Positions 18,491 through 27,500 of a stretch of DNA of 64,000 bases are shown piece after piece. The notes beneath the pieces were generated by a model, which worked only from the letters and a program-made list of their open reading frames with translations, was not told the origin of the DNA and ran no database searches. A program made the position numbers and the translations under genes. The DNA is from Marivita sp. (GTDB lineage: Bacteria > Pseudomonadota > Alphaproteobacteria > Rhodobacterales > Rhodobacteraceae). The number at the start of each line of letters is the position of its first letter. The stretch's first letter is position 1. The stretch is taken from the NCBI RefSeq assembly GCF_020055675.1, contig NZ_JAIPUS010000005.1, forward strand, positions 86,104 through 150,103. Direction: 5' to 3'.

Positions 18491-18817
18491 TCAGTTGCTG
18501 AGCGTTGCCGTGTTCCCCGAACAGGCTGTCCGCAGCCTGGGTCGGCCAAGGCGGTCGGCAAGGCGGGACAGGGGCAGGCCGATCATCGTCCCGGTACACA
18601 CGGCCTTGCCGTGGTCATCCACGACAACCAGGTGACCGGCGCGAAAGGTGATCTCGTACCCCTTGGTCTCGAGACGATTGCAAAGATCGCCCCAGCTTGT
18701 CGCCATTTCGAAATGCGGAAGAAGAACGCTGCGCAGCAGCATCGCGGTTTCGCTGTCGATCGGACGCGGCATGCCGGACTCTGTGTCGGCTGGGCGTCGG
18801 GCCGATTGGGCTACCAT
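18491..18817 (-). CDS. Small conserved protein of unknown function
   Basis: A 108-residue protein starting MVAQSARRPAD (AAAGG upstream). The second half, SWGDLCNRLETKGYEI followed by GHLVVVDDHGKAVCTG and PLSRLADRLGRPRL, forms a compact alpha/beta unit. The pattern is reminiscent of a small domain found at the C-termini of some relaxase/mobilisation proteins, but also of conserved Rhodobacteraceae hypotheticals. No function is assigned. It is convergent with carbonic anhydrase with no spacer. Confidence 0.7.
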   Translation of the reverse strand: MVAQSARRPADTESGMPRPIDSETAMLLRSVLLPHFEMATSWGDLCNRLETKGYEITFRAGHLVVVDDHGKAVCTGTMIGLPLSRLADRLGRPRLRTACSGNTATLSN

Positions 18818-19018
18818 CGGAATACCTTTACTCTGTGTCGGATTTTCAGAGTGCGCGGCAAATACGGCAAGACTTTGGCACTCAGCCTGTGCGCGGCAGG
18901 GTGTGCAGATCACGCAACAGTCTGAGCGGCTGCGGGTGTTGGGCTGGGCTTCGGCGGCCCGAATGTTCCCGCTTTTCTGAAGTCAGCAGAGCGCATTCGG
19001 GTCCGTCGCCATTTCCGT

Positions 19019-19041
19019 GGCCATTGGGGACACCAATGGCC
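19019..19041 (-). terminator. Hairpin downstream of asd
   Basis: A perfect 9-base stem (GGCCATTGG at 19019-19027 and its complement at 19033-19041) with a five-base loop, starting six bases past the asd stop. In the asd direction no T-run follows, so it may terminate weakly or protect the transcript end. Confidence 0.6.
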
Positions 19042-19046
19042 TTTGA

Positions 19047-20069
19047 TCAGCCTTTCTTGAGCACTTCGCGGCCCAGGACCTCGGCGATCTGCACAGCGTT
19101 CAACGCGGCGCCTTTTCGCAGATTGTCGGACACGCACCAGAGGTTGATGCCATTGTCGATGGTCGGGTCCTGGCGAATGCGGCTGATGAAAGTGGCGAAA
19201 TCGCCCACGCATTCCTTGGGCGTGACGTAGCCGCCGTCCTCGCGTTTGTCGATCACCATGATACCGGGCGATTCGCGCAGAATGTCGCGCGCTTCGTCCT
19301 CATCGAGGAAATCCTCGAACTCGATGTTGATCGCCTCGGAGTGGCCCACGAACACAGGCACGCGCACACAGGTCGCGGTGACCTTGATCGCCGTGTCGAT
19401 GATCTTTTTCGTCTCTGCGACCATCTTCCATTCTTCCTTGGTCGAGCCATCCTCCAAGAAGACATCGATATGAGGGATCACGTTGAACGCGATGTCCTTG
19501 GGATAGACTTTCCGCTGATAGTCGTCGGTCGGATTGTAGACCGCCTTGGTCTGGTCCCAAAGCTCGTCGATCCCGTCCTTGCCAGAGCCGGAAACGGATT
19601 GGTACGTGCTGACCACAACCCGCTTGATCCGCGCGCGATCATGCAGCGGCTTGAGTGCAACGACCATCTGCGCAGTCGAGCAGTTCGGATTGGCGATGAT
19701 GTTTTTCTTGGAGTAGCCGTGAATGGCTTGCGCGTTGCACTCCGGGACGATCAACGGCACGTCCGGGTCGTAGCGGTAGAGCGACGAGTTGTCGATCACG
19801 ACACAGCCTGCCTTGGCCGCGATGGGCGCGTATTTCTTGGTTGCGTCCGATCCAATGGCGAACAGCGCGATATCCCAGCCGGAAAAATCGAACGTGTCCA
19901 GATCCTGCGTCTTCAGCGTCGCATCACCAAAGCTGACCTCGGTTCCCAGGGACCGGCGCGATGCAAGCACGGCGATCTCGTCCACGGGAAACTGGCGCTC
20001 GGCCAGGATGCTCAGCATTTCGCGGCCCACATTTCCGGTGGCACCGGCAACGACGACTCTGTAGCCCAT
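19047..20069 (-). CDS. asd: Aspartate-semialdehyde dehydrogenase
   Basis: A 340-residue enzyme that reduces aspartyl phosphate to aspartate semialdehyde with NADPH, feeding lysine, threonine, methionine, diaminopimelate and ectoine synthesis. The Rossmann start VVVAGATGNVGREML and the active-site cysteine in ANPNCSTAQMV (near residue 132) are visible, as are SGSGKDGIDEL and GHSEAINIEFE. It lies 114 bases downstream of a LOG-family gene in the same direction and a short distance from dapD. Confidence 0.96.
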   Translation of the reverse strand: MGYRVVVAGATGNVGREMLSILAERQFPVDEIAVLASRRSLGTEVSFGDATLKTQDLDTFDFSGWDIALFAIGSDATKKYAPIAAKAGCVVIDNSSLYRYDPDVPLIVPECNAQAIHGYSKKNIIANPNCSTAQMVVALKPLHDRARIKRVVVSTYQSVSGSGKDGIDELWDQTKAVYNPTDDYQRKVYPKDIAFNVIPHIDVFLEDGSTKEEWKMVAETKKIIDTAIKVTATCVRVPVFVGHSEAINIEFEDFLDEDEARDILRESPGIMVIDKREDGGYVTPKECVGDFATFISRIRQDPTIDNGINLWCVSDNLRKGAALNAVQIAEVLGREVLKKG

Positions 20070-20183
20070 GTGGCTCTCCTTTCGCTTGTCGGCGCTCTTG
20101 GTCTATCCGAACCCGACTGGGAGACGCTCTTACAGCACATGCTGCGCGTGCGAAAGGGGGTGCCGGGACCCAGCCACCCTCGT

Positions 20184-21026
20184 TTATCGGCCGGGAATGT
20201 CCGAACGCGGTGGGGCCGGCTCCCAGTTGTCGATGATATCGGCGGCCTCTTGCGCGGTGTCGACAAAGCGGAACAGATCAAGGTCCTGCGGGCTGATCGT
20301 GCCCGCATCGGCCAGCGCATCCCAGTTGATGATTTTGTTCCAGAACGCCTTGCCAAACAAGAGAAACGGCACACGGTCCATGCGGCCGGTCTGGATCAGA
20401 GTGAGGGATTCGAACATCTCGTCGAGCGTCCCAAAGCCACCGGGAAAGATGCAGACCGCGCGGGCGCGCATCAGGAAGTGCATTTTGCGGATGGCGAAGT
20501 AGTGGAAATTGAAACACAGCTCCGGCGTGACATATTCGTTCGGGGCTTGTTCATGCGGCAAGACGATATTGAGCCCGATAGACTCGCCCCCCTCATCGGA
20601 CGCGCCGCGATTGCCAGCCTCCATCACGCCGGGGCCCCCTCCGGTGACGATGACGAATTCCCGGCTGTCAAGCGCCAGCGACTTGCGGGTCATGACCCGC
20701 GCGAATTCGCGCGCCTCGTCATAGAAATGGGACAGGCCTGCCAGTGTCTTGGTTCGGGCCTTGTCGGCATCGGCCGGGCGCGGAATCCGGGCGCCACCGA
20801 ACAGGACGACAGTGCTCTCGATCCTGTGTTCATCGAACATCAGCTCCGGCTTGAGCAATTCGAGCTGCAACCGAACAGGGCGCAGTTCGTCGCGACACAG
20901 GAAATCGTCATCGGCGAAGGCCAGCCGATACGACTTCGAGCGTGTCTGCGGCGTGTCCGGCACGTGACTCGCCGTGCTGCGATCCAGGCCGGCGTCACGG
21001 AACGGGCTGTTGCGGGTGTCACTCAT
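20184..21026 (-). CDS. LOG family protein (TIGR00730-like Rossmann fold)
   Basis: A 280-residue protein with the two family motifs: GGGPGVMEAGNRGA near residues 127-140 and FPGGFGTLDEMFE near 194-206. LOG enzymes release free cytokinin bases from nucleotide monophosphates and were earlier misannotated as lysine decarboxylases; many bacterial members are nucleotide phosphoribohydrolases of unclear role. An N-terminal extension of about 65 residues precedes the core. It is divergent from dapD and upstream of asd. Confidence 0.9.
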   Translation of the reverse strand: MSDTRNSPFRDAGLDRSTASHVPDTPQTRSKSYRLAFADDDFLCRDELRPVRLQLELLKPELMFDEHRIESTVVLFGGARIPRPADADKARTKTLAGLSHFYDEAREFARVMTRKSLALDSREFVIVTGGGPGVMEAGNRGASDEGGESIGLNIVLPHEQAPNEYVTPELCFNFHYFAIRKMHFLMRARAVCIFPGGFGTLDEMFESLTLIQTGRMDRVPFLLFGKAFWNKIINWDALADAGTISPQDLDLFRFVDTAQEAADIIDNWEPAPPRSDIPGR

Positions 21027-21200
21027 TTCTGCTGCTTTCTTGTTCGCGTGCGCCCAGACCTATAACGACGCATCGCAAGTGACCAGAGAGGTACCGCCGA
21101 ACCGGACCTGGGATCAGAGCCTTGGCGCGTGCATTGCGCCCGGCCGCCCGGCGGCTTATAGGCAGGGCGACTTGATCAACCACGCAATGAGGAGCGCCGG

Positions 21201-22028
21201 ATGTCCACTGCCCAGCTTGAAGCCGCCATCGAAGCCGCATGGGAAACGCGCGATACAATCACGCCCTCGACAGGCGGCGAAACACGCGACGCGATCGAGG
21301 ATACGCTGAATGCTCTTGACAGCGGCAAGCTGCGCGTTGCCGAACGTCAGGACAATGGCGACTGGCAGGTCAACCAATGGGCCAAGAAAGCCGTGCTTCT
21401 GGGCTTCCGCATCAAGGACATGGAACAGCACGACAATGGCCCGCAAGGCGGCGGCTGGTGGGACAAGGTCGACAGCAAGTTCAAGGGCTGGGGCGACAAC
21501 CAATGGCGCGCGGCAGGCTTTCGCGCGGTCCCAAACTGTGTCGTGCGCAAATCGGCCTATATTGCGCCGGGTGTGGTGCTGATGCCATCCTTCGTGAACC
21601 TTGGAGCCTATGTCGACACCGGCACGATGGTCGACACATGGGCCACCGTCGGATCCTGCGCGCAGATCGGCAAGAACGTGCATCTGTCGGGCGGTGTTGG
21701 CATCGGCGGTGTGCTTGAGCCGATGCAGGCGGGCCCGACGATCATCGAGGACAATTGCTTCATCGGTGCGCGCTCCGAAGTGGTCGAAGGCTGCATCATC
21801 CGCGAAGGCTCGGTTCTTGGCATGGGGGTCTTCATCGGGCAATCGACCAAGATCGTCGACCGCGAGACCGGTGAGGTCTTCATGGGCGAAGTGCCCCCCT
21901 ATTCGGTGGTTGTCGCTGGCTCCATGCCCACCAAGAACAACCTCAGCCTTTATTGTGCCGTGATCGTGAAGCGAGTGGATGAGCGGACACGCTCCAAGAC
22001 CGGCATCAACGAATTGTTGCGCGATTGA
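21201..22028 (+). CDS. dapD: 2,3,4,5-tetrahydropyridine-2,6-dicarboxylate N-succinyltransferase
   Basis: A 275-residue left-handed beta-helix acyltransferase that succinylates tetrahydrodipicolinate in the diaminopimelate/lysine pathway. The hexapeptide repeats are visible ([48 protein letters not shown]). The length matches the family. ATG 21201 has GGAGCG upstream. A strong terminator follows. With asd and dapE nearby it shows that the succinylase branch is used. Confidence 0.96.
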   Translation: MSTAQLEAAIEAAWETRDTITPSTGGETRDAIEDTLNALDSGKLRVAERQDNGDWQVNQWAKKAVLLGFRIKDMEQHDNGPQGGGWWDKVDSKFKGWGDNQWRAAGFRAVPNCVVRKSAYIAPGVVLMPSFVNLGAYVDTGTMVDTWATVGSCAQIGKNVHLSGGVGIGGVLEPMQAGPTIIEDNCFIGARSEVVEGCIIREGSVLGMGVFIGQSTKIVDRETGEVFMGEVPPYSVVVAGSMPTKNNLSLYCAVIVKRVDERTRSKTGINELLRD

Positions 22029-22034
22029 TCCCTG

Positions 22035-22067
22035 GGGTGCGTGTCAGGACGCACCCTACGCTTTTTT
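22035..22067 (+). terminator. Intrinsic terminator of dapD
   Basis: GGGTGCGT (22035-22042) pairs with ACGCACCC (22049-22056), followed by TACGC and six T residues (22062-22067). The T-run lies within the last codons of the convergent rhodanese gene. Confidence 0.82.
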
Positions 22068-22451
22068 CGCGGGTTTCTCCCCAACCGGACCGCCGGCCTT
22101 TTTCCAGCCGCCAAAGCCATCCGAGATGTGGCTGACATTGTTCAGCCCCATCTCCTGGGCGGCCTGCGCTGACAGAGCAGAGCGCCAGCCCGAGGCACAA
22201 TAGAGTACGAAACGATCCTCCGACTGGAACTGCGGCTTGGCATAGGGGCTGTCCGGGTCTATCCAGAATTCCAGCATGCCGCGCGGGCAGTGGAACGCGC
22301 CTGGTATCATGCCCTCTCGCTCCAGCTCTCGTGGATCGCGCAGGTCGACAAATGTCACCCCGTCCTGGCCGTGCAGCGCCATCATTTCCGCAGCCGGGGC
22401 GTGGTCGACCGCCTCATTTGCTGCCGCGACCATGTTCTTGACCGATTTCAT
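22056..22451 (-). CDS. Rhodanese-like sulfurtransferase
   Basis: A 131-residue single rhodanese domain, started at ATG 22451 with GGGAGG upstream. It contains FVDLRDPRELEREGMIPGA near the start and the active-site loop YCASGWRSALSA, whose Cys is the persulfide carrier. The tail GGWKKAGGPVG is the usual end. It probably transfers sulfane sulfur or acts in thiol metabolism; no partner is evident nearby. Cytoplasmic. Confidence 0.92.
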   Translation of the reverse strand: MKSVKNMVAAANEAVDHAPAAEMMALHGQDGVTFVDLRDPRELEREGMIPGAFHCPRGMLEFWIDPDSPYAKPQFQSEDRFVLYCASGWRSALSAQAAQEMGLNNVSHISDGFGGWKKAGGPVGEKPAKKA

Positions 22452-22567
22452 ATGCGTTCCTCCCTGACGGGACCGTAATATGCGCACCGGCGCGCGTGCA
22501 ACACCCCTCGACGTGGCGGGCCTTTCGTGGCACAGCCTGCGCGCATCTTTCCCAGATAGGCCGCAGC

Positions 22568-22918
22568 ATGAGCGACAGCCCGAAGAAAGCCAAGAAACCG
22601 CATTCGGTATTTACTCTTGTCGTCGAAGTCGGGCGCAAGGCAGGGGACGGATTGCCCAAGGCCGCCACCGGCGCTGGCCTGATGTGCTACGCGTCAGGCG
22701 TAGACGAAGCCGAGGCAGTGCGCGAAACCGTGGCGATCCTGAAACAAGCCGACATGGCCCCGCTGGACGTGACCGGCTACGGCACTCTGGAGGAGCGCAA
22801 GACCCAGGGTCACGAGATCGAGGCGGACGAGATCGAATTGATGCAAAAGGCGCTTGATGAAAACGCAGTGATCGTCGCGCAGGTCACACCTTATTTCGGC
22901 GACAGGACTTCGGGTTAG
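22568..22918 (+). CDS. Small conserved protein of unknown function
   Basis: A 116-residue protein from ATG 22568 (MSDSPKKAKKPHSVF). The earlier in-frame ATG at 22496 gives a low-quality extension. It reads as one alpha/beta domain with VFTLVVEVGRKAGDGLPKAA at the start and ALDENAVIVAQVTPYF at the end. I do not recognise a characterised family; it looks like a conserved Rhodobacteraceae hypothetical. It ends ten bases before the convergent stop of the first Hint gene. Confidence 0.75.
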   Translation: MSDSPKKAKKPHSVFTLVVEVGRKAGDGLPKAATGAGLMCYASGVDEAEAVRETVAILKQADMAPLDVTGYGTLEERKTQGHEIEADEIELMQKALDENAVIVAQVTPYFGDRTSG

Positions 22919-22928
22919 GGTCCGGCCC

Positions 22929-24008
22929 CTAAGCTGCGCGCGCTTCGGCCAGAGAAATCGCCTCGAATGCGCGGAGCACCTTGTATCCTGAACGGTGATG
23001 TTCCGGCAAAAGCGCCCGTGGCAGGTCAGAAAGAATGGATGCGTCCAATTGCTCACGGTCGCGGCGCATCCGCCCGATATAGAGCGATTCCAATGCCGCA
23101 TCCGGTGTTCGCACCGCATCGTGGTGGGGCAAAAGGATCTGATGATAGGTCGCAAAACGCGGTGCGGGTTCGTAATGTCCGGCATAACCGTTCACCAGTG
23201 CCGACGCCGGGATCAGCACCTCTTCGCGGCCGAAGAGGTATTCGACCTCCGGACCGCTGACCAACAGACGTTGATGGCGCGACACAACGATGTCCTGCGT
23301 CAGTCCGAAATACGGGGCCCGCAATCGCACCGGCCGGAACGATCCAAGGCTCGGCACCTCGCGTCTGGCGCTGTGCAGGACCGGCACCAATGCGCCATCC
23401 GCCGCGCGAACCACGTCGCCTTGGCGCAGCGATTTTGCCATGCGCATTCCCTGTGCGGTTTCCAACGGCACCGCAGGGGATAGCGTCGGCATCGGGCCAA
23501 CGGGTTCGATCTCGGTCGAAAGCGCCACGAAGATCACATCCGGGTCGATCTCGGTCAGGCCCTGTGGACGCGCCACCGATGTCAGGTCGGCCAGAAACGG
23601 TGGGTGAGACATGATGAACTGGCGGATCAGGACATGTTCTGTTTCCGGCCGGGCCACAACAAGGCGCCCCTTGCGGGTCTGAAAATCCCAGCTGATCGTG
23701 ATCTGCAACGTCTCGGTGCGCGCTTCACGGCCGCGTTCGATCACTTCGTGCACCACGTCATCGCCCTGCGACATGACCAGAACGACGCTGCCATGTGGCG
23801 TGGACATAAGCGAAAAACTGGCCGATACATGATCGTTGCGTTTGTAGGCGATCAGGGTCTGAGGCCGCGCATCCGGCGACAGCCGGGTTTCCAGAAGGAC
23901 AGACCCGCGCGGAACGCACGCCTTGGGGCGGTGGGCCAGAACCTTTTCGACGTCATCGCGCAGCCACGCATCGCGGCCTTCACGATCCAGCAGCGCAAAC
24001 CAGCTCAT
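22929..24008 (-). CDS. Hint-domain protein lacking the N-terminal cysteine
   Basis: A 359-residue protein. Residues 1-175 form a beta-rich domain without a recognised family. From about residue 185 a Hint-type module follows: GMRMAKSLRQGDVVRAADG, PVRLRAPYFG and VVSRHQRLLVSGPEVEYLFG, which corresponds to the block with the conserved HQR. The position where inteins and hedgehogs have Cys or Ser is not obvious here, so self-splicing is unlikely. It overlaps the stop of the larger Hint gene by ATGA, so the two are made together. Confidence 0.85.
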   Translation of the reverse strand: MSWFALLDREGRDAWLRDDVEKVLAHRPKACVPRGSVLLETRLSPDARPQTLIAYKRNDHVSASFSLMSTPHGSVVLVMSQGDDVVHEVIERGREARTETLQITISWDFQTRKGRLVVARPETEHVLIRQFIMSHPPFLADLTSVARPQGLTEIDPDVIFVALSTEIEPVGPMPTLSPAVPLETAQGMRMAKSLRQGDVVRAADGALVPVLHSARREVPSLGSFRPVRLRAPYFGLTQDIVVSRHQRLLVSGPEVEYLFGREEVLIPASALVNGYAGHYEPAPRFATYHQILLPHHDAVRTPDAALESLYIGRMRRDREQLDASILSDLPRALLPEHHRSGYKVLRAFEAISLAEARAA

Positions 24009-25603
24009 GCCGCTGCCCCGAAAAGCATCCTGGCCTCGTATTTCTTCAGGACCTGGCGCGCGGCATCGCCATACCCCTCTCCGGTTTCAAGATCCAGCTC
24101 GGGGAAAAGGCAGGCGATTTCATCGACCACCGCCGCATCAAACGTATCGACAGTCTGCGGACCGGGTAAAAAGCTCTCGGTGGCAAGACCGTTCGCCAAC
24201 ACGATCTCATGCTGGTCGAACAACAGATGGACATAGGTGACACGGCCCCCGTCGATCGTTTGCACCGTGCGACCATTCACGAGGTGTTTGGCCGCCACCA
24301 GAACTTCAGGCGTGCCGAAAACCAGATGGGCCAGCGGATCGCGGACAAGAATGCGATGCTGGGGCGACACCATGAGGGTTGCATGATCGCCGAAGGTGCC
24401 TCCGGCCACACGAACCGGCGCAAGATGCCCGGTCGCTGCAACCGTGCGCTGGCCGATCCAGCGCAGCGGTTGCAGCCCGTGATCCATGGTCAGGACCATG
24501 TCACCGGGGCAAAGCTGCTCGACCGGCACCTCACCCCTGTCCGTGTGGATCAGCGTGCCGGCAACGAAACAGGGAACGGTCGCGATCGTGACAAAGCCGG
24601 TATCAACCGCGCCGGTGGTGCTTTCGACATCATAGGTAAAGTTGATGGTTTCCATGTCATCATCGGCGGTTGCCGACAATGTGCCATCCGCGTTCAACGT
24701 CACGACCTGCCCGGTATTGAGCGTCACGCTGCTTCCCGCGGTCACGGCCGTGCCGTTGATGTGGGTGATCGTCAGGGTGCCGCCCGTCTCGTTCAGGTCG
24801 TTGTCCAGAACGTCGATGACCTTGGTTTTATTGGTGACCGTGCTCAAGCTGTCTGCCTGCGCGACCAGCCCTGTCTGGACGGAATCGCCGGCAATCAGCA
24901 CGTTGGAATCATAGTTCGCATCCACAACATCCGCGATACCGATGCGGATCGAATTGGTTTGACCCGGAACGACGTTCATCGTCATGGACAGCGTGACCGT
25001 CAAACCGTCCATTTCGGTGTTATAATCGTCTCCGGCATTTTGCAGGAAAAGATTGTCATTCTCGTTGAGGTTCGCGGGATCGACATCGCCGTCGCCCGGC
25101 GCGATATCGACTTGCGTGCCATTGACCCAGACACCGACAAAATCCTGGTACATCGAGTTGGTGAATTCCGGATATTCCTCGGACGAGAACACGAACCGCA
25201 TGCTCATCGTGTCGGTGTCGGGGACGAAATCTATGTCAAGGAAAGACGCGTCATAGGTGCTGACACCCGCAGCGGCATTGAAGTCGGGCAGGTTGTTCTG
25301 GGACCCGTTGGAGTTTGAATAATTGCCGCTGGTCTGGCTGCTCACGTTGGGATCATTGCCGCCCTGCCACCACGGTCCGGGTGCGCGCGTGAAATCGCGG
25401 GCGTCTCCGGTTGATAGGATCACCCCCGTGTCAGCCGGGGTTGCGCCCGGAGACAATGCGTCACCATTGCTGTAGGTCGCGGATTGCTGCCGCAAGCCTG
25501 AAAAGCTTGCCCCCGTGACGGTAACACCGTCGCCAAAGATGGCTTGCGCCATCTCGAGCGCACTCGCGTTGATGTTATAATCAAGCTCCGCTGCTGTCGC
25601 CAT
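24005..25603 (-). CDS. Choice-of-anchor L and Hint-domain exoprotein
   Basis: A 532-residue acidic protein. Residues 1-240 show the choice-of-anchor-L pattern (ASALEMAQAIFGDGVTVTGA, GVILSTGDARDF, SEEYPEFTNSMYQDF, FLQNAGDDYNTEMDG). A cadherin-like/VCBS-type segment with DVLDNDLNETGG follows, then a Hint module from about residue 343 (PCFVAGTLIHTDRGEVPVE, SPQHRILVRD). No Sec signal is seen; such Roseobacter proteins are usually type I secreted. GAGGCAG precedes the ATG. The Hint C-terminal splice residues are not evident, so cleavage without splicing is the more likely outcome. Confidence 0.88.
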   Translation of the reverse strand: MATAAELDYNINASALEMAQAIFGDGVTVTGASFSGLRQQSATYSNGDALSPGATPADTGVILSTGDARDFTRAPGPWWQGGNDPNVSSQTSGNYSNSNGSQNNLPDFNAAAGVSTYDASFLDIDFVPDTDTMSMRFVFSSEEYPEFTNSMYQDFVGVWVNGTQVDIAPGDGDVDPANLNENDNLFLQNAGDDYNTEMDGLTVTLSMTMNVVPGQTNSIRIGIADVVDANYDSNVLIAGDSVQTGLVAQADSLSTVTNKTKVIDVLDNDLNETGGTLTITHINGTAVTAGSSVTLNTGQVVTLNADGTLSATADDDMETINFTYDVESTTGAVDTGFVTIATVPCFVAGTLIHTDRGEVPVEQLCPGDMVLTMDHGLQPLRWIGQRTVAATGHLAPVRVAGGTFGDHATLMVSPQHRILVRDPLAHLVFGTPEVLVAAKHLVNGRTVQTIDGGRVTYVHLLFDQHEIVLANGLATESFLPGPQTVDTFDAAVVDEIACLFPELDLETGEGYGDAARQVLKKYEARMLFGAAA

Positions 25604-25878
25604 GTTCTGCCTCGATGCGGCCCACGGCGTTTATCTGCAGCGGTTGCCTGCCCGACCAGTGTTTTCACCGTGCCGAGCCCGCTGACTGATTTCTGCTCCG
25701 CCCCGAGCCATTTTTATTCTTGGTAATTCTAAAGTTAACATTTTGCATCTTTAGTTGTCATCCCCCGCGTGTTCCCATTGGCCCAAGGCGCCCCTCCGAT
25801 TGCGTTCTTTTCGCCACATTTGCCTCTGCCAGCGGTTGGCGCTAGCCATGGCACACGACCGACCAGAGGACCCGAGCC
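25604..25878. other. Divergent intergenic region with AT-rich core
   Basis: A 275-base gap between the Hint exoprotein (leftward) and dapE (rightward). The centre (about 25711-25755) is AT-rich and has a short inverted repeat, CTAAAG at 25729-25734 and CTTTAG at 25749-25754. It presumably carries both promoters. No reading frame there is convincing. Confidence 0.4.
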
Positions 25879-27027
25879 ATGCCAAAGACCGATCCCGTTG
25901 AACTGACCGCGGCGCTTGTGCGTTGCCCGTCGATCACCCCCGAGGAAGGAGGGGCGCTGGTCCTTTTGCAAACCTTGCTTGAGCAGGCCGGATTTGCCTG
26001 CACGCGCGTCGATCGGGATGGCGTGTCGAACCTCTTTGCCCGCTGGGGCGACAAAGGCCATGCGCGCAGTTTCGGCTTCAACGGACATACGGATGTGGTG
26101 CCGCTGGGCGATCCCGAAGCGTGGTCAGTTCCGCCCTTCGGAGCCGAGATCAAGGACGGCATGATGTACGGGCGCGGGTCCACCGACATGAAATCCGGGG
26201 TGGCGGCCTTTGTCGCCGCAGCCGTGGATTTCGTGCAGGACACACCCCCCGACGGGTCTGTCATCCTTGCCATTACCGGGGACGAGGAAGGCGATGCCAT
26301 CGATGGCACGATGGCGCTTCTGGACTGGATGGAGACCCACGGCGAACAGATGAGTGTCTGCCTTGTTGGTGAACCCACCTGCCCCAACCACATGGGTGAG
26401 ATGATAAAGATCGGGCGGCGCGGTTCCATGAACGCATGGGTCACCGTGAGGGGCAAGCAAGGCCATTCCGCCTACCCGCACCGCGCGCTGAACCCGATGC
26501 CCGCAATGGCGCGATTGATGGACAGGCTCGCATCGCATGAGCTTGATCACGGCACTGATCATTTCGACGCGTCAACACTGGCAGTGGTGACCATCGACAC
26601 CGGCAACGCCGCGACCAACGTGATCCCGGCCGAAACACGCGCCTGTGTCAATATCCGCTTCAATGATATCCACACCGGCGAAGGGCTGTCCTATTGGCTG
26701 CGCGACGAGGCGGCAAAGATCGATACGCACTTCGGCACCAGCACCGAGGTCAAGGTCAAGATCTCGGGCGAAGCCTTCCTGACACCGCCGGGACCGCTGT
26801 CCGATCTTGTGGGAAAGGCGGTCTCGGCAGAGACCGGAATTGTGCCAAAGCTGTCCACGTCCGGCGGCACCTCGGATGCGCGCTTCGTCAAGACCCATTG
26901 CCCGGTGGTGGAATTCGGCCTTGTGGGCAAGACGATGCACGCGGTTGATGAACGGGTCGACGTGGATCAGATCGTGCAACTCAAGGCGATCTATGGCCGC
27001 ATCCTCGGGGACTACTTCGCACAATGA
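25879..27027 (+). CDS. dapE: Succinyl-diaminopimelate desuccinylase
   Basis: A 382-residue M20-family zinc enzyme that removes succinate from N-succinyl-LL-diaminopimelate. The metal-binding motifs are seen: [12 protein letters not shown] near residue 70, RGSTDMKSG near 98-106, [12 protein letters not shown] near 134, and the dimerisation lid [20 protein letters not shown]. The size is normal. With asd and dapD it covers three steps of the same pathway. Its stop overlaps the GNAT start by ATGA. Confidence 0.95.
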   Translation: MPKTDPVELTAALVRCPSITPEEGGALVLLQTLLEQAGFACTRVDRDGVSNLFARWGDKGHARSFGFNGHTDVVPLGDPEAWSVPPFGAEIKDGMMYGRGSTDMKSGVAAFVAAAVDFVQDTPPDGSVILAITGDEEGDAIDGTMALLDWMETHGEQMSVCLVGEPTCPNHMGEMIKIGRRGSMNAWVTVRGKQGHSAYPHRALNPMPAMARLMDRLASHELDHGTDHFDASTLAVVTIDTGNAATNVIPAETRACVNIRFNDIHTGEGLSYWLRDEAAKIDTHFGTSTEVKVKISGEAFLTPPGPLSDLVGKAVSAETGIVPKLSTSGGTSDARFVKTHCPVVEFGLVGKTMHAVDERVDVDQIVQLKAIYGRILGDYFAQ

Positions 27028-27452
27028 CGGTCAGCATTTCACAAGTCATCGATCCGACACCCTGCTATCGTCTGCGACACGCGGTGTTTGTCGATGAACA
27101 GAACGTACCGGAAGATCTCGAGCGCGACAATCTGGACGCCACGGCGATCCATCTTCTGGCCACGGTCGACGACAAACCCGTCGGCGCAGCCCGCATCGTT
27201 CTGATACAGGACACCGGCAAGATTGGCCGCGTTTGCGTTCTCGAAGACCACCGCGGCACAGGGCTTGGCGCGGCGCTGATCCGGCATGCACTGGATCTCT
27301 TGCGCGACACCCCGGGCATCACGCGCGCGGCACTCGGCGCGCAGATCGACGCACAGGGCTTCTACGAAAAGCTGGGCTTTGCGCCTTGTGGCGACGTGTT
27401 CGACGATGCCGGGATCGACCACCGCATGATGGAACTGCGCTTTCCCCGCTGA
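27024..27452 (+). CDS. GNAT family N-acetyltransferase
   Basis: A 142-residue acetyltransferase of the ElaA/YjcF-like type. [19 protein letters not shown] is the family's opening motif and [21 protein letters not shown] carries the acetyl-CoA loop (R/Q-x-x-G-x-G/A). The substrate is unknown. It is translationally coupled to dapE by a four-base overlap and ends 48 bases before rnr. Confidence 0.9.
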   Translation: MTVSISQVIDPTPCYRLRHAVFVDEQNVPEDLERDNLDATAIHLLATVDDKPVGAARIVLIQDTGKIGRVCVLEDHRGTGLGAALIRHALDLLRDTPGITRAALGAQIDAQGFYEKLGFAPCGDVFDDAGIDHRMMELRFPR

Positions 27453-27500
27453 CGCGACTTTCACCATGACGCGCCCGGATGCGCATGTTACGGGATCCTC

